DNA of 64,000 bases from Cytobacillus firmus DS1 (GCF_000565285.1 NZ_APVL01000008.1:124001-188000), one strand, 5' to 3'. Positions 1-9,849 are shown, counted from the stretch's first letter. The notes: generated by a model from the sequence alone, not told the origin. Numbers and translations are program-made.

Positions 1-1
1 A

Positions 2-187
2 CATATGCTTTTAACCCAGTGGGATACAATCCCTCTGCTGGCTTTGGATGTATGGGAACATGCTTATTATCTGCAATATAAAAATAACCGCGGAGATTAT
101 ATTAAAAATTGGTGGAATATTGTCAACTGGAAGGATGTGGAATACAGGTATTTAAAAGCATCTGAATTAAAATGGAAGCCATTCTAA
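2..187 (+). CDS. superoxide dismutase (Fe/Mn family), C-terminal fragment
   Basis: The window opens inside this gene, so only the last 61 codons are seen. The reading frame is open from base 2 to a TAA at 185-187. The fragment carries the family signature DVWEHAYY, whose Asp and His are metal ligands of Fe/Mn superoxide dismutases, followed by the usual NWWNIVNW C-terminal pattern. The enzyme converts superoxide to hydrogen peroxide and oxygen. Its position just before dacB differs from B. subtilis, so I give no paralogue name (sodA, sodF or other). The family call is secure; metal preference cannot be read from this piece. Confidence 0.85.
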   Translation, partial: HMLLTQWDTIPLLALDVWEHAYYLQYKNNRGDYIKNWWNIVNWKDVEYRYLKASELKWKPF

Positions 188-205
188 ATAGGAGCAGGAA
201 GAAGT

Positions 206-241
206 AAGAGGGGATTACAAAAGAGTATTCCCCTCATTTTT
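206..241 (+). terminator. intrinsic terminator after the superoxide dismutase gene
   Basis: GAGGGG (208-213) pairs with CCCCTC (230-235) and is followed by ATTTTT. It lies 20 bases past the stop codon and separates this gene from the sporulation operon that follows. Confidence 0.65.
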
Positions 242-286
242 GATGTACAAGCTATTCCAAACTCTCATTACAAGTCAAACATTATA

Positions 287-315
287 GTCATATCACTACT
301 TGTCCTGCATAAACT
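287..315 (+). promoter_or_regulatory. sigma-E-type promoter for dacB-spmA-spmB
   Basis: GTCATAT at 287-293 and CATAAACT at 308-315 are spaced as in mother-cell sigma-E promoters (consensus roughly GTCATATT and CATACAAT). The B. subtilis dacB operon is known to depend on sigma-E, which fits. The transcription start is inferred, not seen. Confidence 0.6.
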
Positions 316-411
316 TGTACAAATAAATGAAAAACATGCGGCTCCTCCCTTGTGGGGAGATCATGTATTTCGCTCTATCTGACATCCACAAAGGAGACGG
401 GGTTTTGTGCA

Positions 412-1560
412 ATGAAAATGTTTAGCAGGCTGATGGCCATAGCTTTGGTCACCGCGTTGATGATGAATTTTCCTCAGAAGACAGAGGCTTCTGTTTCAGT
501 AAGTGCCCGGAGCGCAATATTAATGGAACAGGATTCTGGCCGTATCCTTTACCAGAAAGAAGCTAATGAAGTGAGGAGAATAGCAAGCATTACAAAAATC
601 ATGACAGCAATTCTGGCCATAGAATCCGGAAAAATGGACGATATGGTTAAAGTAAGTGATCGTGCTGTCAGAGCGGAAGGGTCATCGATATACCTAAAAG
701 CAGGAGAAAAAATAAAGCTCGAAGATCTGGTTTACGGGCTTATGCTTCGTTCAGGCAATGACTCTGCAGTCGCAATCGCAGAGCATGTCGGCGGAAGCCT
801 TGAAGGATTTGGCTTTTTAATGAATAAGAAAGCTGAAGAAATCGGTATGAAGAATACCCATTTTGCAAACCCGCATGGACTGGATGATCATGAAGACCAT
901 TATTCGACTGCATATGATATGGCTTTGCTGACCAGGTATGCAATGAATAATGATACTTACCAAAAAATTGCAGGAACAAAGGTGCACCGTGCACCAAATC
1001 CGAATGAAAGCTGGGACAGGGTGTGGAAAAATAAAAATAGGCTCCTGACTGAATTATATGAGTATTGCACAGGGGGGAAAACAGGATATACAAAAAGGGC
1101 AAAGAGAACTCTTGTAACAACAGCATCGAAAGGCAATCTAAATCTGATTGCAGTAACCTTAAACGGGCCGGATGACTGGAATGACCATATTAATATGTAT
1201 GAAACAGCTTTTAGAGCCTATGATTCTGTGGAAGTCCTTCCTGAGGGAATTATATCGGATATTGATGATGAATTTTATAAAGGCAGGGTTTATATAAAGC
1301 ATTCATACAACTATCCTGTTACAAAAGAAGAGAAAAACCAATTTAAAATTGATATCAAGCTGCTAAAGCCTGAATCAGAATGGGAAGACGGCAGGACAAC
1401 ACCTGAAGTGGTCGGTCAGGCAACCCTGTATTTTGAAGATCAGCCAATTAAAAAGCTCCCAATCTATTATAAGCATGATGAGGTAAAAGAGGATAAGTCG
1501 CTATTAGACTATTTTAAGGGTCTTTTTACCTCAATTGCAGGAGTGAAGACAAATGGTTAA
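412..1560 (+). CDS. dacB: sporulation-specific D-alanyl-D-alanine carboxypeptidase DacB (PBP5*)
   Basis: Serine DD-carboxypeptidase of 382 residues that trims stem peptides and so limits cross-linking in the spore cortex. An N-terminal signal peptide ends near a TEAS cleavage region. All penicillin-binding motifs are present: SITK with nucleophile Ser59, SGN at 114-116 and KTG at 223-225. I start at ATG 412 behind AAGGAG (391-396) because it gives a proper signal peptide; a GTG at 352 would add 20 unlikely residues. The stop overlaps spmA by 8 bases, so the three genes form one operon behind a sigma-E-type promoter. It acts outside the forespore inner membrane. In B. subtilis the same trio sets cortex structure and core dehydration. 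Confidence 0.93.
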   Translation: MKMFSRLMAIALVTALMMNFPQKTEASVSVSARSAILMEQDSGRILYQKEANEVRRIASITKIMTAILAIESGKMDDMVKVSDRAVRAEGSSIYLKAGEKIKLEDLVYGLMLRSGNDSAVAIAEHVGGSLEGFGFLMNKKAEEIGMKNTHFANPHGLDDHEDHYSTAYDMALLTRYAMNNDTYQKIAGTKVHRAPNPNESWDRVWKNKNRLLTELYEYCTGGKTGYTKRAKRTLVTTASKGNLNLIAVTLNGPDDWNDHINMYETAFRAYDSVEVLPEGIISDIDDEFYKGRVYIKHSYNYPVTKEEKNQFKIDIKLLKPESEWEDGRTTPEVVGQATLYFEDQPIKKLPIYYKHDEVKEDKSLLDYFKGLFTSIAGVKTNG

Positions 1561-2140
1561 TATTATTTGGGTGATGCTTACCGCTATAGGCTTAGTTTTT
1601 GCTATGATAAACGGCACCATAAATGAAGTGAACGAAGCTATTTTCAATGGTGCGAAAGAAGCGGTCACGTTATGTATCGGCCTAATTAGCATTCTTGTTT
1701 TTTGGCTTGGCATGATGAAAATTGCAGAGGACGCAGGATTGCTGAATAAACTTGCTTCCTTATTCAGACCAATTGTGAAAAAGCTTTTTCCAGAAGTGCC
1801 CGGTGATCACCCGGCAATGGGATATATGCTTTCGAACATGATGGCCAATATGTTCGGCCTGGGAAACGCAGCTACCCCTCTCGGCATTAAAGCTATGGAA
1901 GAGCTGAAAAGATTGAATGGGGGGAAAAATGAAGCGAGCCGTTCTATGATAACCTTTTTGGCCATCAACACTTCAAGTCTGACTTTAATTCCTACAACCG
2001 TGATTGCCATACGGATGAATTATAATTCTGCCTCGCCCACCGATATCGTAGGTCCTACTTTAGTGGCTACTTTCTGCTCTACATTGGCCGCAATAATGAT
2101 TGACCGTTATTTCTATTACCGAAGAACGCGAAAAGGATGA
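1553..2140 (+). CDS. spmA: spore maturation protein A
   Basis: Integral membrane protein of 195 residues with the nucleoside-recognition (Gate) fold shared by SpmA and SpmB. Strongly hydrophobic stretches lie near residues 1-22, 40-58 and 130-185. The segment NMFGLGNAATPLG is typical of the family. It is needed with SpmB for full dehydration of the spore core and heat resistance in B. subtilis; the transported substrate, if any, is unknown. It overlaps the end of dacB and is followed within 7 bases by spmB, so translation is probably coupled. Confidence 0.92.
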   Translation: MVNIIWVMLTAIGLVFAMINGTINEVNEAIFNGAKEAVTLCIGLISILVFWLGMMKIAEDAGLLNKLASLFRPIVKKLFPEVPGDHPAMGYMLSNMMANMFGLGNAATPLGIKAMEELKRLNGGKNEASRSMITFLAINTSSLTLIPTTVIAIRMNYNSASPTDIVGPTLVATFCSTLAAIMIDRYFYYRRTRKG

Positions 2141-2147
2141 GGTAAGA

Positions 2148-2684
2148 ATGGAGATTGTGTCAGCTGTTTCCCTTTGGTTAATACCTATTTTAATAGGCTT
2201 TATATTAATATATGGAACATTTAAGAAAGTTCCTACCTATGAAAGCTTTACTGAAGGCGGAAAAGAAGGTATAAAAATTGCTGTATCCATTATTCCTTTT
2301 CTTGTTGGGATGCTTGTAGCCATATCGGTTTTCAGGGCTTCCGGCGCCCTGGAGTATTTTATGAATCTGATCAGGCCCGGACTTGAAGCGTTTGGAGTGC
2401 CTCCTGATATTGTACCCCTGGCTATCATTCGTCCGATCTCTGGGACTGCAGCACTTGGAATGACCAGTGACTTAATTGCTGTCCATGGTCCCGACTCCTT
2501 CATAGGCAGGCTTGCCTCAGTACTGCAGGGCAGTACAGATACAACTTTTTATGTCCTGACAGTCTACTTTGGAGCAGTAGGAATCAAAAAAATGGGAGAT
2601 GCCCTTAAAGTCGGGCTGCTGGCCGATTTGGCAGGCATCATAGCATCCATTGTGGTCGTAACACTTGTTTTTGGCAGTATGTAA
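2148..2684 (+). CDS. spmB: spore maturation protein B
   Basis: Membrane protein of 178 residues, partner of SpmA. It contains PISGTAALG and GSTDTTFYVL, both characteristic of SpmB, and about five hydrophobic segments. I start at ATG 2148, preceded by GGATGAGGTAAG; an upstream in-frame start inside spmA (2100) would add a charged, unconserved extension. Last gene of the dacB operon: a clear terminator lies 24 bases downstream. Confidence 0.92.
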   Translation: MEIVSAVSLWLIPILIGFILIYGTFKKVPTYESFTEGGKEGIKIAVSIIPFLVGMLVAISVFRASGALEYFMNLIRPGLEAFGVPPDIVPLAIIRPISGTAALGMTSDLIAVHGPDSFIGRLASVLQGSTDTTFYVLTVYFGAVGIKKMGDALKVGLLADLAGIIASIVVVTLVFGSM

Positions 2685-2708
2685 CCATTAAAGAAATGAT
2701 CCAGCACA

Positions 2709-2736
2709 AAAGATGCCCGAGTGAGGGTATCTTTTT
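2709..2736 (+). terminator. intrinsic terminator of the dacB-spmAB operon
   Basis: AAAGATGCCC (2709-2718) pairs with GGGTATCTTT (one G-U pair) and runs into a T tract. Confidence 0.85.
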
Positions 2737-2824
2737 TATTTTACTTTCAAATTCCAACTTTCAGTAATTACTGTTTATTTCTTACCTAAGCTGTTTTGAT
2801 AATGGTTTGCTTTGAAAACTTGAC

Positions 2825-2841
2825 GAATTATGTCATAATTC
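2825..2841. promoter_or_regulatory. perfect 17-base palindrome upstream of rluB, candidate operator
   Basis: GAATTATG-T-CATAATTC is a perfect inverted repeat with a one-base centre, 54 bases before the rluB start. A TTGAAA (2812-2817) with CATAAT (2834-2839) at 16-base spacing would make the palindrome overlap a sigma-A -10 box. It does not match the PerR, Fur or Zur boxes I know. Protein binding is inference only. Confidence 0.3.
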
Positions 2842-2894
2842 ATTAGGAGTGAAAAAGTATGAAGTATTGTTAATAAAACTTTGAGGTGACATAA

Positions 2895-3620
2895 ATGGAA
2901 AGATTGCAGAAAGTTATTGCCCATGCGGGGGTTGCTTCGCGAAGAAAAGCTGAAGAGCTTATGGCTGAAGGACGTGTAAGGGTTAACGGAAAAACAGTAA
3001 AGGAACTGGGTGTTAAGGTCTCTCCATCTGACCGTATTGAAGTGGATGGAATACCGTTGGAAAGAGAGGAGCCTGTTTATTTTCTTCTCTATAAACCAAG
3101 AGGCGTAATTTCAGCCGTTTCCGATGATAAGGGCAGAAAAGTCGTTACAGATTTCTTTGAGGGAATCAAACAAAGAATATACCCTGTTGGAAGGCTGGAT
3201 TACGATACATCCGGAATTCTCATTCTTACCAATGACGGGGAGTTTGCAAATCTTTTAATGCACCCCAGCAATGAGATCGAAAAAGTCTATGTTGCCAAGT
3301 TGAAAGGCATCCCTTCAAAAGAAAAAATGAAAAGCCTTCAAAGAGGTATCGTGCTTGAAGATGGAAAAACAGCACCTGCCAAAACCAAGCTGTTATCGAT
3401 GGATAAGAAAAAACAGACAGCTATTGTGGAAATCAGCATTCATGAAGGACGCAACCGCCAGGTCAGGAGGATGTTTGAAGCCATTGGCCATCCTGTTCTG
3501 AAACTGAAGAGGGAGAGATATGGGTTCCTTACCCTGCAGGGTTTATCAGCGGGGGATGCAAGAGAACTTACTGCCCATGAAGTTAAGCAGCTCCGGACAC
3601 TTGCGATGAAGAAGAAATAG
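2895..3620 (+). CDS. rluB: 23S rRNA pseudouridine synthase RluB
   Basis: RsuA/RluB-family pseudouridine synthase of 241 residues. An S4 RNA-binding domain covers about residues 1-60 (SRRKAEELM, GRVRVNG). The catalytic motif GRLDYDTSG follows, with nucleophile Asp102, and the C-terminal RNRQVRRM signature is present. Family members of this length modify the peptidyl-transferase region of 23S rRNA. The start ATG 2895 has a GAGGTGA Shine-Dalgarno sequence. The gene stands alone between the dacB operon and resA, as ypuL/rluB does in B. subtilis. Confidence 0.9.
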   Translation: MERLQKVIAHAGVASRRKAEELMAEGRVRVNGKTVKELGVKVSPSDRIEVDGIPLEREEPVYFLLYKPRGVISAVSDDKGRKVVTDFFEGIKQRIYPVGRLDYDTSGILILTNDGEFANLLMHPSNEIEKVYVAKLKGIPSKEKMKSLQRGIVLEDGKTAPAKTKLLSMDKKKQTAIVEISIHEGRNRQVRRMFEAIGHPVLKLKRERYGFLTLQGLSAGDARELTAHEVKQLRTLAMKKK

Positions 3621-3692
3621 TCAGATATTAGAAAAATTCATAGAAGTGTCACAGTTACGCTAATTTGTAAACAATATAGGTATGATGAAAAA

Positions 3693-3701
3693 TGCTATAA
3701 T
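3693..3701 (+). promoter_or_regulatory. possible extended -10 promoter element before resA
   Basis: TGCTATAAT is an extended -10 box 105 bases before resA. No good -35 hexamer lies 16-18 bases upstream, so recognition would rest on the TG extension. In B. subtilis the resABC genes are activated by ResD; no ResD site was assigned here. Confidence 0.35.
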
Positions 3702-3805
3702 AGTAAACAGCTATGAGGCAAAATTATTTTCTATATGTTACATATTAATTTGTTAAGGTACGGTCTTTTAGCCTGAATAGGATGCCTTAGGAGGGGAAGT
3801 TTTTT

Positions 3806-4330
3806 ATGAAAAAGCAGCGTCTGGTAATGAGAACAGTCATATTGCTTGTCCTTGGTGCTGCAGTGGCATATACGCTATACGCTAATTTTACGAAAGATAA
3901 AATTCAAAAGGTTGCCGTCGGAGAAAAGGCACCTGATTTTGTTCTGACAGACATGGAAGGAAATAAACACAGATTATCCGATTATGAAGGCCAGGGTGTT
4001 TTCCTGAATTTCTGGGGTACATGGTGCAAACCTTGTGAGAAAGAGATGCCATATATGAACAACCAATATAAGCAATTTAAAGATGAGGGTGTTCAGGTTT
4101 TGGCAGTTAATGTCGGAGAGACAGATTTAGCAGTAAATAAATTTTCTGAGCGTTACGATCTGGCTTTCCCGATTGTGATTGATAAGGATAGCCAAGTCCA
4201 ATCGGCTTACGGAATTAATCCTCTTCCTGCCACTTTCCTTATTGATAAAGATGGAAAGGTTGTCAAGTATATTACAGGAGAGATGACGGAAGAAACGATC
4301 AAGAACTATATGGAACAGATTAAACCATAA
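3806..4330 (+). CDS. resA: thiol-disulfide oxidoreductase ResA
   Basis: Membrane-anchored thioredoxin-like protein (174 residues) that keeps apocytochrome c cysteines reduced so haem can be attached. One transmembrane anchor covers about residues 8-27. The thioredoxin domain carries WCKPC with Cys74 and Cys77, and the cis-proline region PLPATFLID. The active site therefore faces outside the cell. It starts 9 bases after AGGAGGGGAAG and is followed closely by resB and resC, its partners in cytochrome c maturation. Confidence 0.93.
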   Translation: MKKQRLVMRTVILLVLGAAVAYTLYANFTKDKIQKVAVGEKAPDFVLTDMEGNKHRLSDYEGQGVFLNFWGTWCKPCEKEMPYMNNQYKQFKDEGVQVLAVNVGETDLAVNKFSERYDLAFPIVIDKDSQVQSAYGINPLPATFLIDKDGKVVKYITGEMTEETIKNYMEQIKP

Positions 4331-4349
4331 GTTACGGGGAGTTTTATAT

Positions 4350-5981
4350 ATGAAAGAAGTAAAATGCGACTGCGGCCACGTTAATCCCATAGGTACGATA
4401 CTATGTGAGTCGTGCGGCAAGGTATTGGAAGAAAAGGAAAAAGACAAGAAACTTCTCGATATGCGGTATGAAGGCAGTGCACGCCGCTCGCAAACCTATA
4501 ATAAAACGTTAATTGATAAAATTTGGAATTTCTTCTCATCTGTTAAGGTTGGAGTCTGGCTGATCGTAATAACGCTGATAGCATCAGCCGTTGGAACAAT
4601 ACTGCCTCAGGAGATGTATATTCCGCCAATCATGCCAGCTGAAGAATATTACGAAGATCAATATGGCTGGATAGGTAAATTATATTACGATTTAGGATTT
4701 CATAACCTTTATAGCTCATGGTGGTATTTGATTTTGATTGCCTCAATTGGCATTTCGCTTGTAATATGCAGTCTTGATAGAGTTGTCCCTTTGTATAGAG
4801 CTTTAAAAAAGCAGAAGGTAAGCCGGCATGAAAGCTATTTGCAGCGCCAGAGGGTTTTTGGTGCGTCACAGACCGAAGACACTGATAAGGCATTCACAAT
4901 GGCAAAAGAAAAATTAAAATCCAAGAAATACAGCATCAGAGAAGAGAATGGAAACATCCTTGCCGAAAAGGGACGCTTCTCAAGATGGGGGCCATACGTT
5001 AACCATGTGGGCCTTATCATATTCTTAATCGGCGGAATGCTCCGTTTTGTACCGGGCATGTATGTTGACAAAATTCTTTGGATCCGCGAAGGCGAGACCA
5101 AGGTCATTCCGGAAACCAATGGTGAATATTACCTTAAAAATGATGGCTTCATCCTTGAAATGTACGATAAAGAGAAAGATAAAGAAGTGTTTGGAGAAGC
5201 GATTGATAAAGCAGGAATGGTAGCTAAAAATTATCAGTCCAATGTCACTCTTTATAAAAAACAGGGCGATACTGTTGCAGGAGAAGAGGCAGATCTCAAG
5301 AAAGTTAAGGACTATGAAATTAAGGTAAATAAACCTCTTAAGTTTGAGAACTTTGCATTATACCAAGTAGATTATAAACTTAATGAGCTTAACAAAATGT
5401 CATTTGCCCTTACAAATAAAAAAACGGGTGATGAATATGGGGATTTAACAGTCGACCTGAATCATCCTCAGGATGAATATGATCTTGGAAATGGCTATAA
5501 AGCGGAAGTTGTCAGCTATTTTCCCGATTTTGAATTTGATGAAAATGGGGAACCGGTTACAAAGTCCAGAATCCCTAATAATCCTGCCTTTGTTTTTAAA
5601 ATGTTTACACCGGATAAGCCTGATGGAGAAATTAGTTTTGTTGCGATCAGACAGACTATTGAACCGTTTGGCGATAATGAATACAAGATGGCCTTTAAAG
5701 GCATAGATACTAAAAATGTATCGGCTTTGACCGTCCGAAAAGATTTAACATTATGGATTATCGCATTGGGCGGCGTGATTTTCATGATAGGTGTTGCACA
5801 GGGGTCTTATTGGAACCATCGGAGAGTTTGGCTGCGCCGTGTTAATGGAGAAGTGTGGGTAGCAGGACACACTAACAAAAACTGGCATGGACTTAAAAGG
5901 GAAATTGAAGCAGCATTGGATGGAACCGGTATTAAGATGCCGGAAGATCAGCTGCAAAATCAAAGTGAAAAGAAAGGCTAA
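4350..5981 (+). CDS. resB: cytochrome c biogenesis protein ResB
   Basis: Membrane protein of 543 residues, one half of the ResB-ResC (system II) haem delivery and ligation complex. The N terminus has a four-cysteine zinc-ribbon-like segment (Cys6, Cys8, Cys19, Cys22). The body has three transmembrane segments before a large extracytoplasmic domain and a last one near residue 470 (LWIIALGGVIFMIGVAQG). The start follows a GGGGAG Shine-Dalgarno site. The gene lies 19 bases from resA and 12 from resC, an obvious operon. In B. subtilis ResB carries the haem-binding Cys on the cytoplasmic side; I did not verify the equivalent residue. Confidence 0.93.
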   Translation: MKEVKCDCGHVNPIGTILCESCGKVLEEKEKDKKLLDMRYEGSARRSQTYNKTLIDKIWNFFSSVKVGVWLIVITLIASAVGTILPQEMYIPPIMPAEEYYEDQYGWIGKLYYDLGFHNLYSSWWYLILIASIGISLVICSLDRVVPLYRALKKQKVSRHESYLQRQRVFGASQTEDTDKAFTMAKEKLKSKKYSIREENGNILAEKGRFSRWGPYVNHVGLIIFLIGGMLRFVPGMYVDKILWIREGETKVIPETNGEYYLKNDGFILEMYDKEKDKEVFGEAIDKAGMVAKNYQSNVTLYKKQGDTVAGEEADLKKVKDYEIKVNKPLKFENFALYQVDYKLNELNKMSFALTNKKTGDEYGDLTVDLNHPQDEYDLGNGYKAEVVSYFPDFEFDENGEPVTKSRIPNNPAFVFKMFTPDKPDGEISFVAIRQTIEPFGDNEYKMAFKGIDTKNVSALTVRKDLTLWIIALGGVIFMIGVAQGSYWNHRRVWLRRVNGEVWVAGHTNKNWHGLKREIEAALDGTGIKMPEDQLQNQSEKKG

Positions 5982-5993
5982 GGAGGAATCTGA

Positions 5994-7175
5994 GTGGTTA
6001 CAATAAGCAGCAATTTACTATACACAGCTTTTATCCTCTATTTAATTGCTACTGTCTTTTTTGCCGGCTCTATAAAGGATAAGAACAGAACGAAAAAAGG
6101 GCCAAACAGATGGGCAGCAATTGGATTATGGATCTCGATTTTCGGGTTTGCTGCACAGCTTGGCTACTTTATTACAAGGTGGATTGCAGCCGGGCATGCG
6201 CCTGTCAGCAACCTTTTTGAATTTACAACATTCTTTGGAATGTCGCTTGTTGGTGCTTTTATAGTGATTTACTTAATTTATAAAACACCTATTTTAGGAG
6301 TTTTTACGCTCCCGGTTGCGGTACTGATGATTGCTTATGCAAGTATGTTTCCGCGGGAAGTTTCACCGCTGATTCCAGCTCTGCAGAGTGATTGGCTTCA
6401 CATTCATGTTACTACAGCTGCAGTTGGTCAGGCTATTTTGGCTGTAAGCTTCGCTGCTGGATTAATTTATTTAGTAAAATCAGTAGATCAAACTAAGCAA
6501 AGCAAACAGAGATTCTGGCTGGAAGCTGTTATGTTTGGCTTGGTTTGTACACTTGGGTTTATTATTATAAGCTCAAGCTTCTCAGCTTCAGGCTACAAAG
6601 CTGAATTTAACTGGATTGATAAGAACGGTCAGGAAGATGTCCTGGAATATCATATGCCTGCTTTAACAGGTCCTCACGAGGGAAAGCTGATTACGGAAGG
6701 TAAATTTGAACCGCTGGCGGAAATGCCTGCAATTATTAATGCAAAAAAATTAAATACCGTTATATGGTCTTTAGCTTCAGGTGTCATTCTGTATCTTGCT
6801 TTAAGGCTGATTCTCCGCAAAAGGATTGGAGCTGCACTTCAGCCGCTAGCCAAAAATATTAATCTTGACTTGGTTGACGAGATCGCTTACCGTTCAGTAT
6901 TAATCGGATTTCCGGTCTTTACACTCGGAGCTTTGATTTTTGCCATGATATGGGCTCAAATCGCCTGGACTCGTTTCTGGGGATGGGATCCAAAGGAAGT
7001 ATGGGCTCTTATTACCTTCCTGTTTTATGCAGCTTACCTGCACCTTCGCCTTTCAAAGGGCTGGCATGGCGAAAAGTCTGCATGGCTTGCTGTAATCGGA
7101 TTTATCATTATCATGTTTAATCTGGTTGCGGTAAACCTGGTCATTGCCGGATTGCACTCCTACGCTGGATCATAA
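5994..7175 (+). CDS. resC: cytochrome c biogenesis protein ResC (CcsA family)
   Basis: Polytopic haem-handling protein of 393 residues with about eight transmembrane segments. It carries the CcsA/CcmC-type tryptophan-rich motif WGWDPKEVW from Trp329, and conserved histidines such as HIHV and LHLRL that usually ligate haem. It starts at GTG 5994 after AAGGAGGAATC. With ResB it forms the system II cytochrome c synthetase that supplies the c-type haem protein QcrC encoded at the other end of this window. A repeat fragment and a strong terminator separate it from resD. Confidence 0.93.
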   Translation: MVTISSNLLYTAFILYLIATVFFAGSIKDKNRTKKGPNRWAAIGLWISIFGFAAQLGYFITRWIAAGHAPVSNLFEFTTFFGMSLVGAFIVIYLIYKTPILGVFTLPVAVLMIAYASMFPREVSPLIPALQSDWLHIHVTTAAVGQAILAVSFAAGLIYLVKSVDQTKQSKQRFWLEAVMFGLVCTLGFIIISSSFSASGYKAEFNWIDKNGQEDVLEYHMPALTGPHEGKLITEGKFEPLAEMPAIINAKKLNTVIWSLASGVILYLALRLILRKRIGAALQPLAKNINLDLVDEIAYRSVLIGFPVFTLGALIFAMIWAQIAWTRFWGWDPKEVWALITFLFYAAYLHLRLSKGWHGEKSAWLAVIGFIIIMFNLVAVNLVIAGLHSYAGS

Positions 7176-7179
7176 CAAG

Positions 7180-7241
7180 AAAAGCGGAAGCGCCATGCTC
7201 ATCCCCGACACCCGAGGGGGTAGGCTGCTTGCGCCAGACAG
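7180..7241. repeat. fragment resembling a dispersed Bacillaceae intergenic repeat
   Basis: Right after resC the sequence AAAAGCGGAAGCGCC begins a GC-rich stretch with CCCCGACA and ends in GCGCCAGACAG. This looks like a shortened copy of a short dispersed element I recall from many Bacillus-group genomes. Its base composition contrasts with the flanks. No second copy was found in this window, so family membership rests on memory. Confidence 0.35.
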
Positions 7242-7282
7242 TTCTTAAAATTCAAAGATAATGATTCTGATATTAATCATAC

Positions 7283-7315
7283 AAGCCTTCACTTCACAAT
7301 AGTGAAGGCTTTAAT
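7283..7315 (+). terminator. intrinsic terminator between resC and resD
   Basis: AAGCCTTCACT (7283-7293) pairs perfectly with AGTGAAGGCTT (7301-7311) and runs into TTAATT. The T tract is short, so read-through into resDE is possible, as reported for B. subtilis resABCDE. Confidence 0.75.
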
Positions 7316-7351
7316 TAAAGATTTTTTATTGAACGTTAGGGGGATTTGAAA

Positions 7352-8068
7352 ATGGAAAACCAAGTGAAAATATTGCTAGTGGATGATGAAGAAAGAATCC
7401 GCCGTTTATTGAAAATGTACCTTGAGCGTGAAAATTTTTTAATTGATGAAGCAGAGAATGGAAACCAGGCTTTGTCAAAAGCCTTGGCAAATGATTACGA
7501 TGTCATTCTTTTGGATTTAATGATGCCCGGCAAAGACGGCATTGAAGTCTGCAGAGAACTGAGAGAGAAAAAAGCTACTCCTGTGATCATGCTTACAGCT
7601 AAAGGGGAAGAAGTTAACCGCGTACAGGGCTTTGAAGTCGGCACTGATGATTATATCGTAAAGCCTTTCAGTCCAAGGGAAGTTGTGCTGCGCGTGAAGG
7701 CATTATTGCGCAGATCTTCTAAAACTACTTACCTGCAGACAGAAACAACAGCAAAAGATGTAATCGTATTTCCTCATTTAACGATTGATAATGATGCTCA
7801 CAAAGTATTGGCAGATGGTAAAGAAGTCAGTTTGACGCCAAAGGAATATGAACTTCTCTATTTCCTGGCCAAGGCGCCGGATAAGGTATTTGACAGGGAG
7901 CATCTGCTTAAAGAAGTATGGCATTATGAGTTTTTTGGAGATTTGAGAACAGTTGATACTCATGTAAAGCGCTTGCGTGAAAAACTGAATAAAGTTTCTG
8001 AACAGGCAGCCAGAATGATTGTCACCGTTTGGGGAGTGGGCTACAAGTTCGAGGTTATTAATGAATGA
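7352..8068 (+). CDS. resD: two-component response regulator ResD
   Basis: OmpR-type regulator of 238 residues. The receiver domain has the acidic pair near residues 11-12, phospho-acceptor Asp55 in LLDLMMPG, and the conserved Lys in IVKPFSP. A winged-helix DNA-binding domain follows, with TPKEYELL and [15 protein letters not shown] 7352 lies 8 bases after TTAGGGGG; the in-frame TTG at 7346 is too close to that site. ResD with ResE controls genes for aerobic and anaerobic respiration in B. subtilis. It overlaps resE by 4 bases. Confidence 0.95.
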   Translation: MENQVKILLVDDEERIRRLLKMYLERENFLIDEAENGNQALSKALANDYDVILLDLMMPGKDGIEVCRELREKKATPVIMLTAKGEEVNRVQGFEVGTDDYIVKPFSPREVVLRVKALLRRSSKTTYLQTETTAKDVIVFPHLTIDNDAHKVLADGKEVSLTPKEYELLYFLAKAPDKVFDREHLLKEVWHYEFFGDLRTVDTHVKRLREKLNKVSEQAARMIVTVWGVGYKFEVINE

Positions 8069-9849
8069 TGCTCTTTAGGAGTGTTGCCGGAAAGCTTTGG
8101 GGCACAATTCTTTTATTAGTTTCCTTTGTACTGCTGATCTTAACAGTCATGCTGCTGGAGTTTTTTGAGAATTACCACATAAATGAAACAGAAAAAGGAT
8201 TATCGAATACTGCCCATAAAATAACGCGAATTTTAAAAGAACATAATCGTGAAGTCGGTTTGGAGATTTCCTGGGAGCTTGTCGATGATGTTACAAAAGT
8301 AGTTATTATTAACTCGCCAACAGAGTACTACTATTCTCCAAACCATACCGATTCATTAAAGCTGCCCATTTCCTACCTCACTGAGGAAGATGATTTAAAA
8401 GAAGTTCTCACGGAAGATAAGACTGTAAAAAAAGTAACATCCGTTAATCCAGAGTATACAGACGTATCCGCAGATGACGACAGCAAAATTCTTATCATTG
8501 GAGTCCCGCTTGAAGGTGAAGGCAGCAATGGAGCTGTTTTTATTTATCAGTCCATCGAGGTTATGCATGAAACATTGCGTTCAACGACCAAGTTCATTTT
8601 GCTGGCTGCTGGAGTTGCCATCATTTTAACAACCATCTTTGCTTTTTTCTTATCGACTAGAATCAATGCTCCGCTAAGAAAAATGAAAGAAGCGGCCTTT
8701 GAGGTAGCAAGAGGTAAATTTGATACAAAAGTTCCGATTCTGACTAATGATGAGGTTGGCGAATTAGCCATGGCTTTTAATCAAATGGGCAGACAGCTGA
8801 AATTTAATATGAATGCTTTAAGCCAGGAAAAAGAACAGCTGGCAAGCATATTAAGCGGGATGGCCGATGGTGTAATCACCTTCAACCGGGATGGAACGAT
8901 CCTGATCACTAATCCTCCTGCAGAGAGGTTTTTGCAAAGCTGGTTTTATGAGCTGGATGACATTGAGAATAATACAGAGGAAGTCCCTTCCAAAGTAATG
9001 GAGCTCTTCCAGCTTGCAGTTAATACCGAGAAAGAACAGATTGGCGAAATTTCTATACAGGGACGTTCCTGGGTGATAATCGTCAGCCCTCTTTATAATA
9101 ATAAATATATTAGGGGAGCGGTTGCAGTTATCAGGGATATGACTGAGGAACGTAAGCTTGATAAACTCCGCAACGATTTTATAGCGAATGTTTCTCATGA
9201 ATTAAGGACGCCAATTTCAATGATGCAAGGGTATAGTGAAGCAATCGTCGATGATATTGCCGGGACGGATGAAGAGAAAAAAGAGATGGCAAGTGTCATT
9301 TATGATGAATCCCTGAGAATGGGCCGGCTTGTGAATGAATTGCTGGATCTTGCCAGAATGGAAGCCGGGCATATTCAGCTGACAATGGAAGAAACTGATG
9401 TAAACTCCTTTCTGCAAAGAATCACCAGGAAATTTCAGGGGCTCGCTAAAGAGAAGGAAATTATTCTGGAACATGATTTGCAAAGCATAGGTTTATCGAT
9501 TCAACTTGATCCGGACAGAATAGAACAGGTTATGACCAATCTGATTGATAATGCCATCCGGCATACCCCTCATAACGGGGAGGTTAAAGTTATCGAACGG
9601 AGTGATGAACGGGGACTGTTTATCGAAGTGAAAGATTCTGGCTCGGGAATCCCCGAAGAAGACCTGCCGTTCGTATTTGAACGTTTTTACAAAGCCGACA
9701 AAGCAAGAACACGGGGTCGATCCGGAACTGGTCTTGGACTAGCAATTGCAAAAAATATTATTGAAGCTCATAAAGGACATATTACTGTTCAAAGCAAGAC
9801 CGCTCATGGTACGACATTTTCAATATTTATCCCTCGAAATGATGAATAA
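8065..9849 (+). CDS. resE: sensor histidine kinase ResE
   Basis: Membrane kinase of 594 residues. It has a first transmembrane helix at about 12-32, an extracytoplasmic sensor region, a second helix at about 171-195, a HAMP linker, a PAS domain (about 260-350), a HisKA domain with phospho-acceptor His378 in NVSHELRTP, and a HATPase domain with N (DNAIRHT), G1 (DSGSGI) and G2 (GTGLGLAI) boxes. It overlaps the resD stop by ATGA and phosphorylates ResD. In B. subtilis the PAS region senses redox state or nitric oxide. A terminator follows 55 bases later. Confidence 0.95.
   Translation: MMLFRSVAGKLWGTILLLVSFVLLILTVMLLEFFENYHINETEKGLSNTAHKITRILKEHNREVGLEISWELVDDVTKVVIINSPTEYYYSPNHTDSLKLPISYLTEEDDLKEVLTEDKTVKKVTSVNPEYTDVSADDDSKILIIGVPLEGEGSNGAVFIYQSIEVMHETLRSTTKFILLAAGVAIILTTIFAFFLSTRINAPLRKMKEAAFEVARGKFDTKVPILTNDEVGELAMAFNQMGRQLKFNMNALSQEKEQLASILSGMADGVITFNRDGTILITNPPAERFLQSWFYELDDIENNTEEVPSKVMELFQLAVNTEKEQIGEISIQGRSWVIIVSPLYNNKYIRGAVAVIRDMTEERKLDKLRNDFIANVSHELRTPISMMQGYSEAIVDDIAGTDEEKKEMASVIYDESLRMGRLVNELLDLARMEAGHIQLTMEETDVNSFLQRITRKFQGLAKEKEIILEHDLQSIGLSIQLDPDRIEQVMTNLIDNAIRHTPHNGEVKVIERSDERGLFIEVKDSGSGIPEEDLPFVFERFYKADKARTRGRSGTGLGLAIAKNIIEAHKGHITVQSKTAHGTTFSIFIPRNDE

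Noticed and set aside
352..411. Upstream GTG start for dacB
   Set aside because: It would place 20 non-conserved residues before a complete signal peptide.
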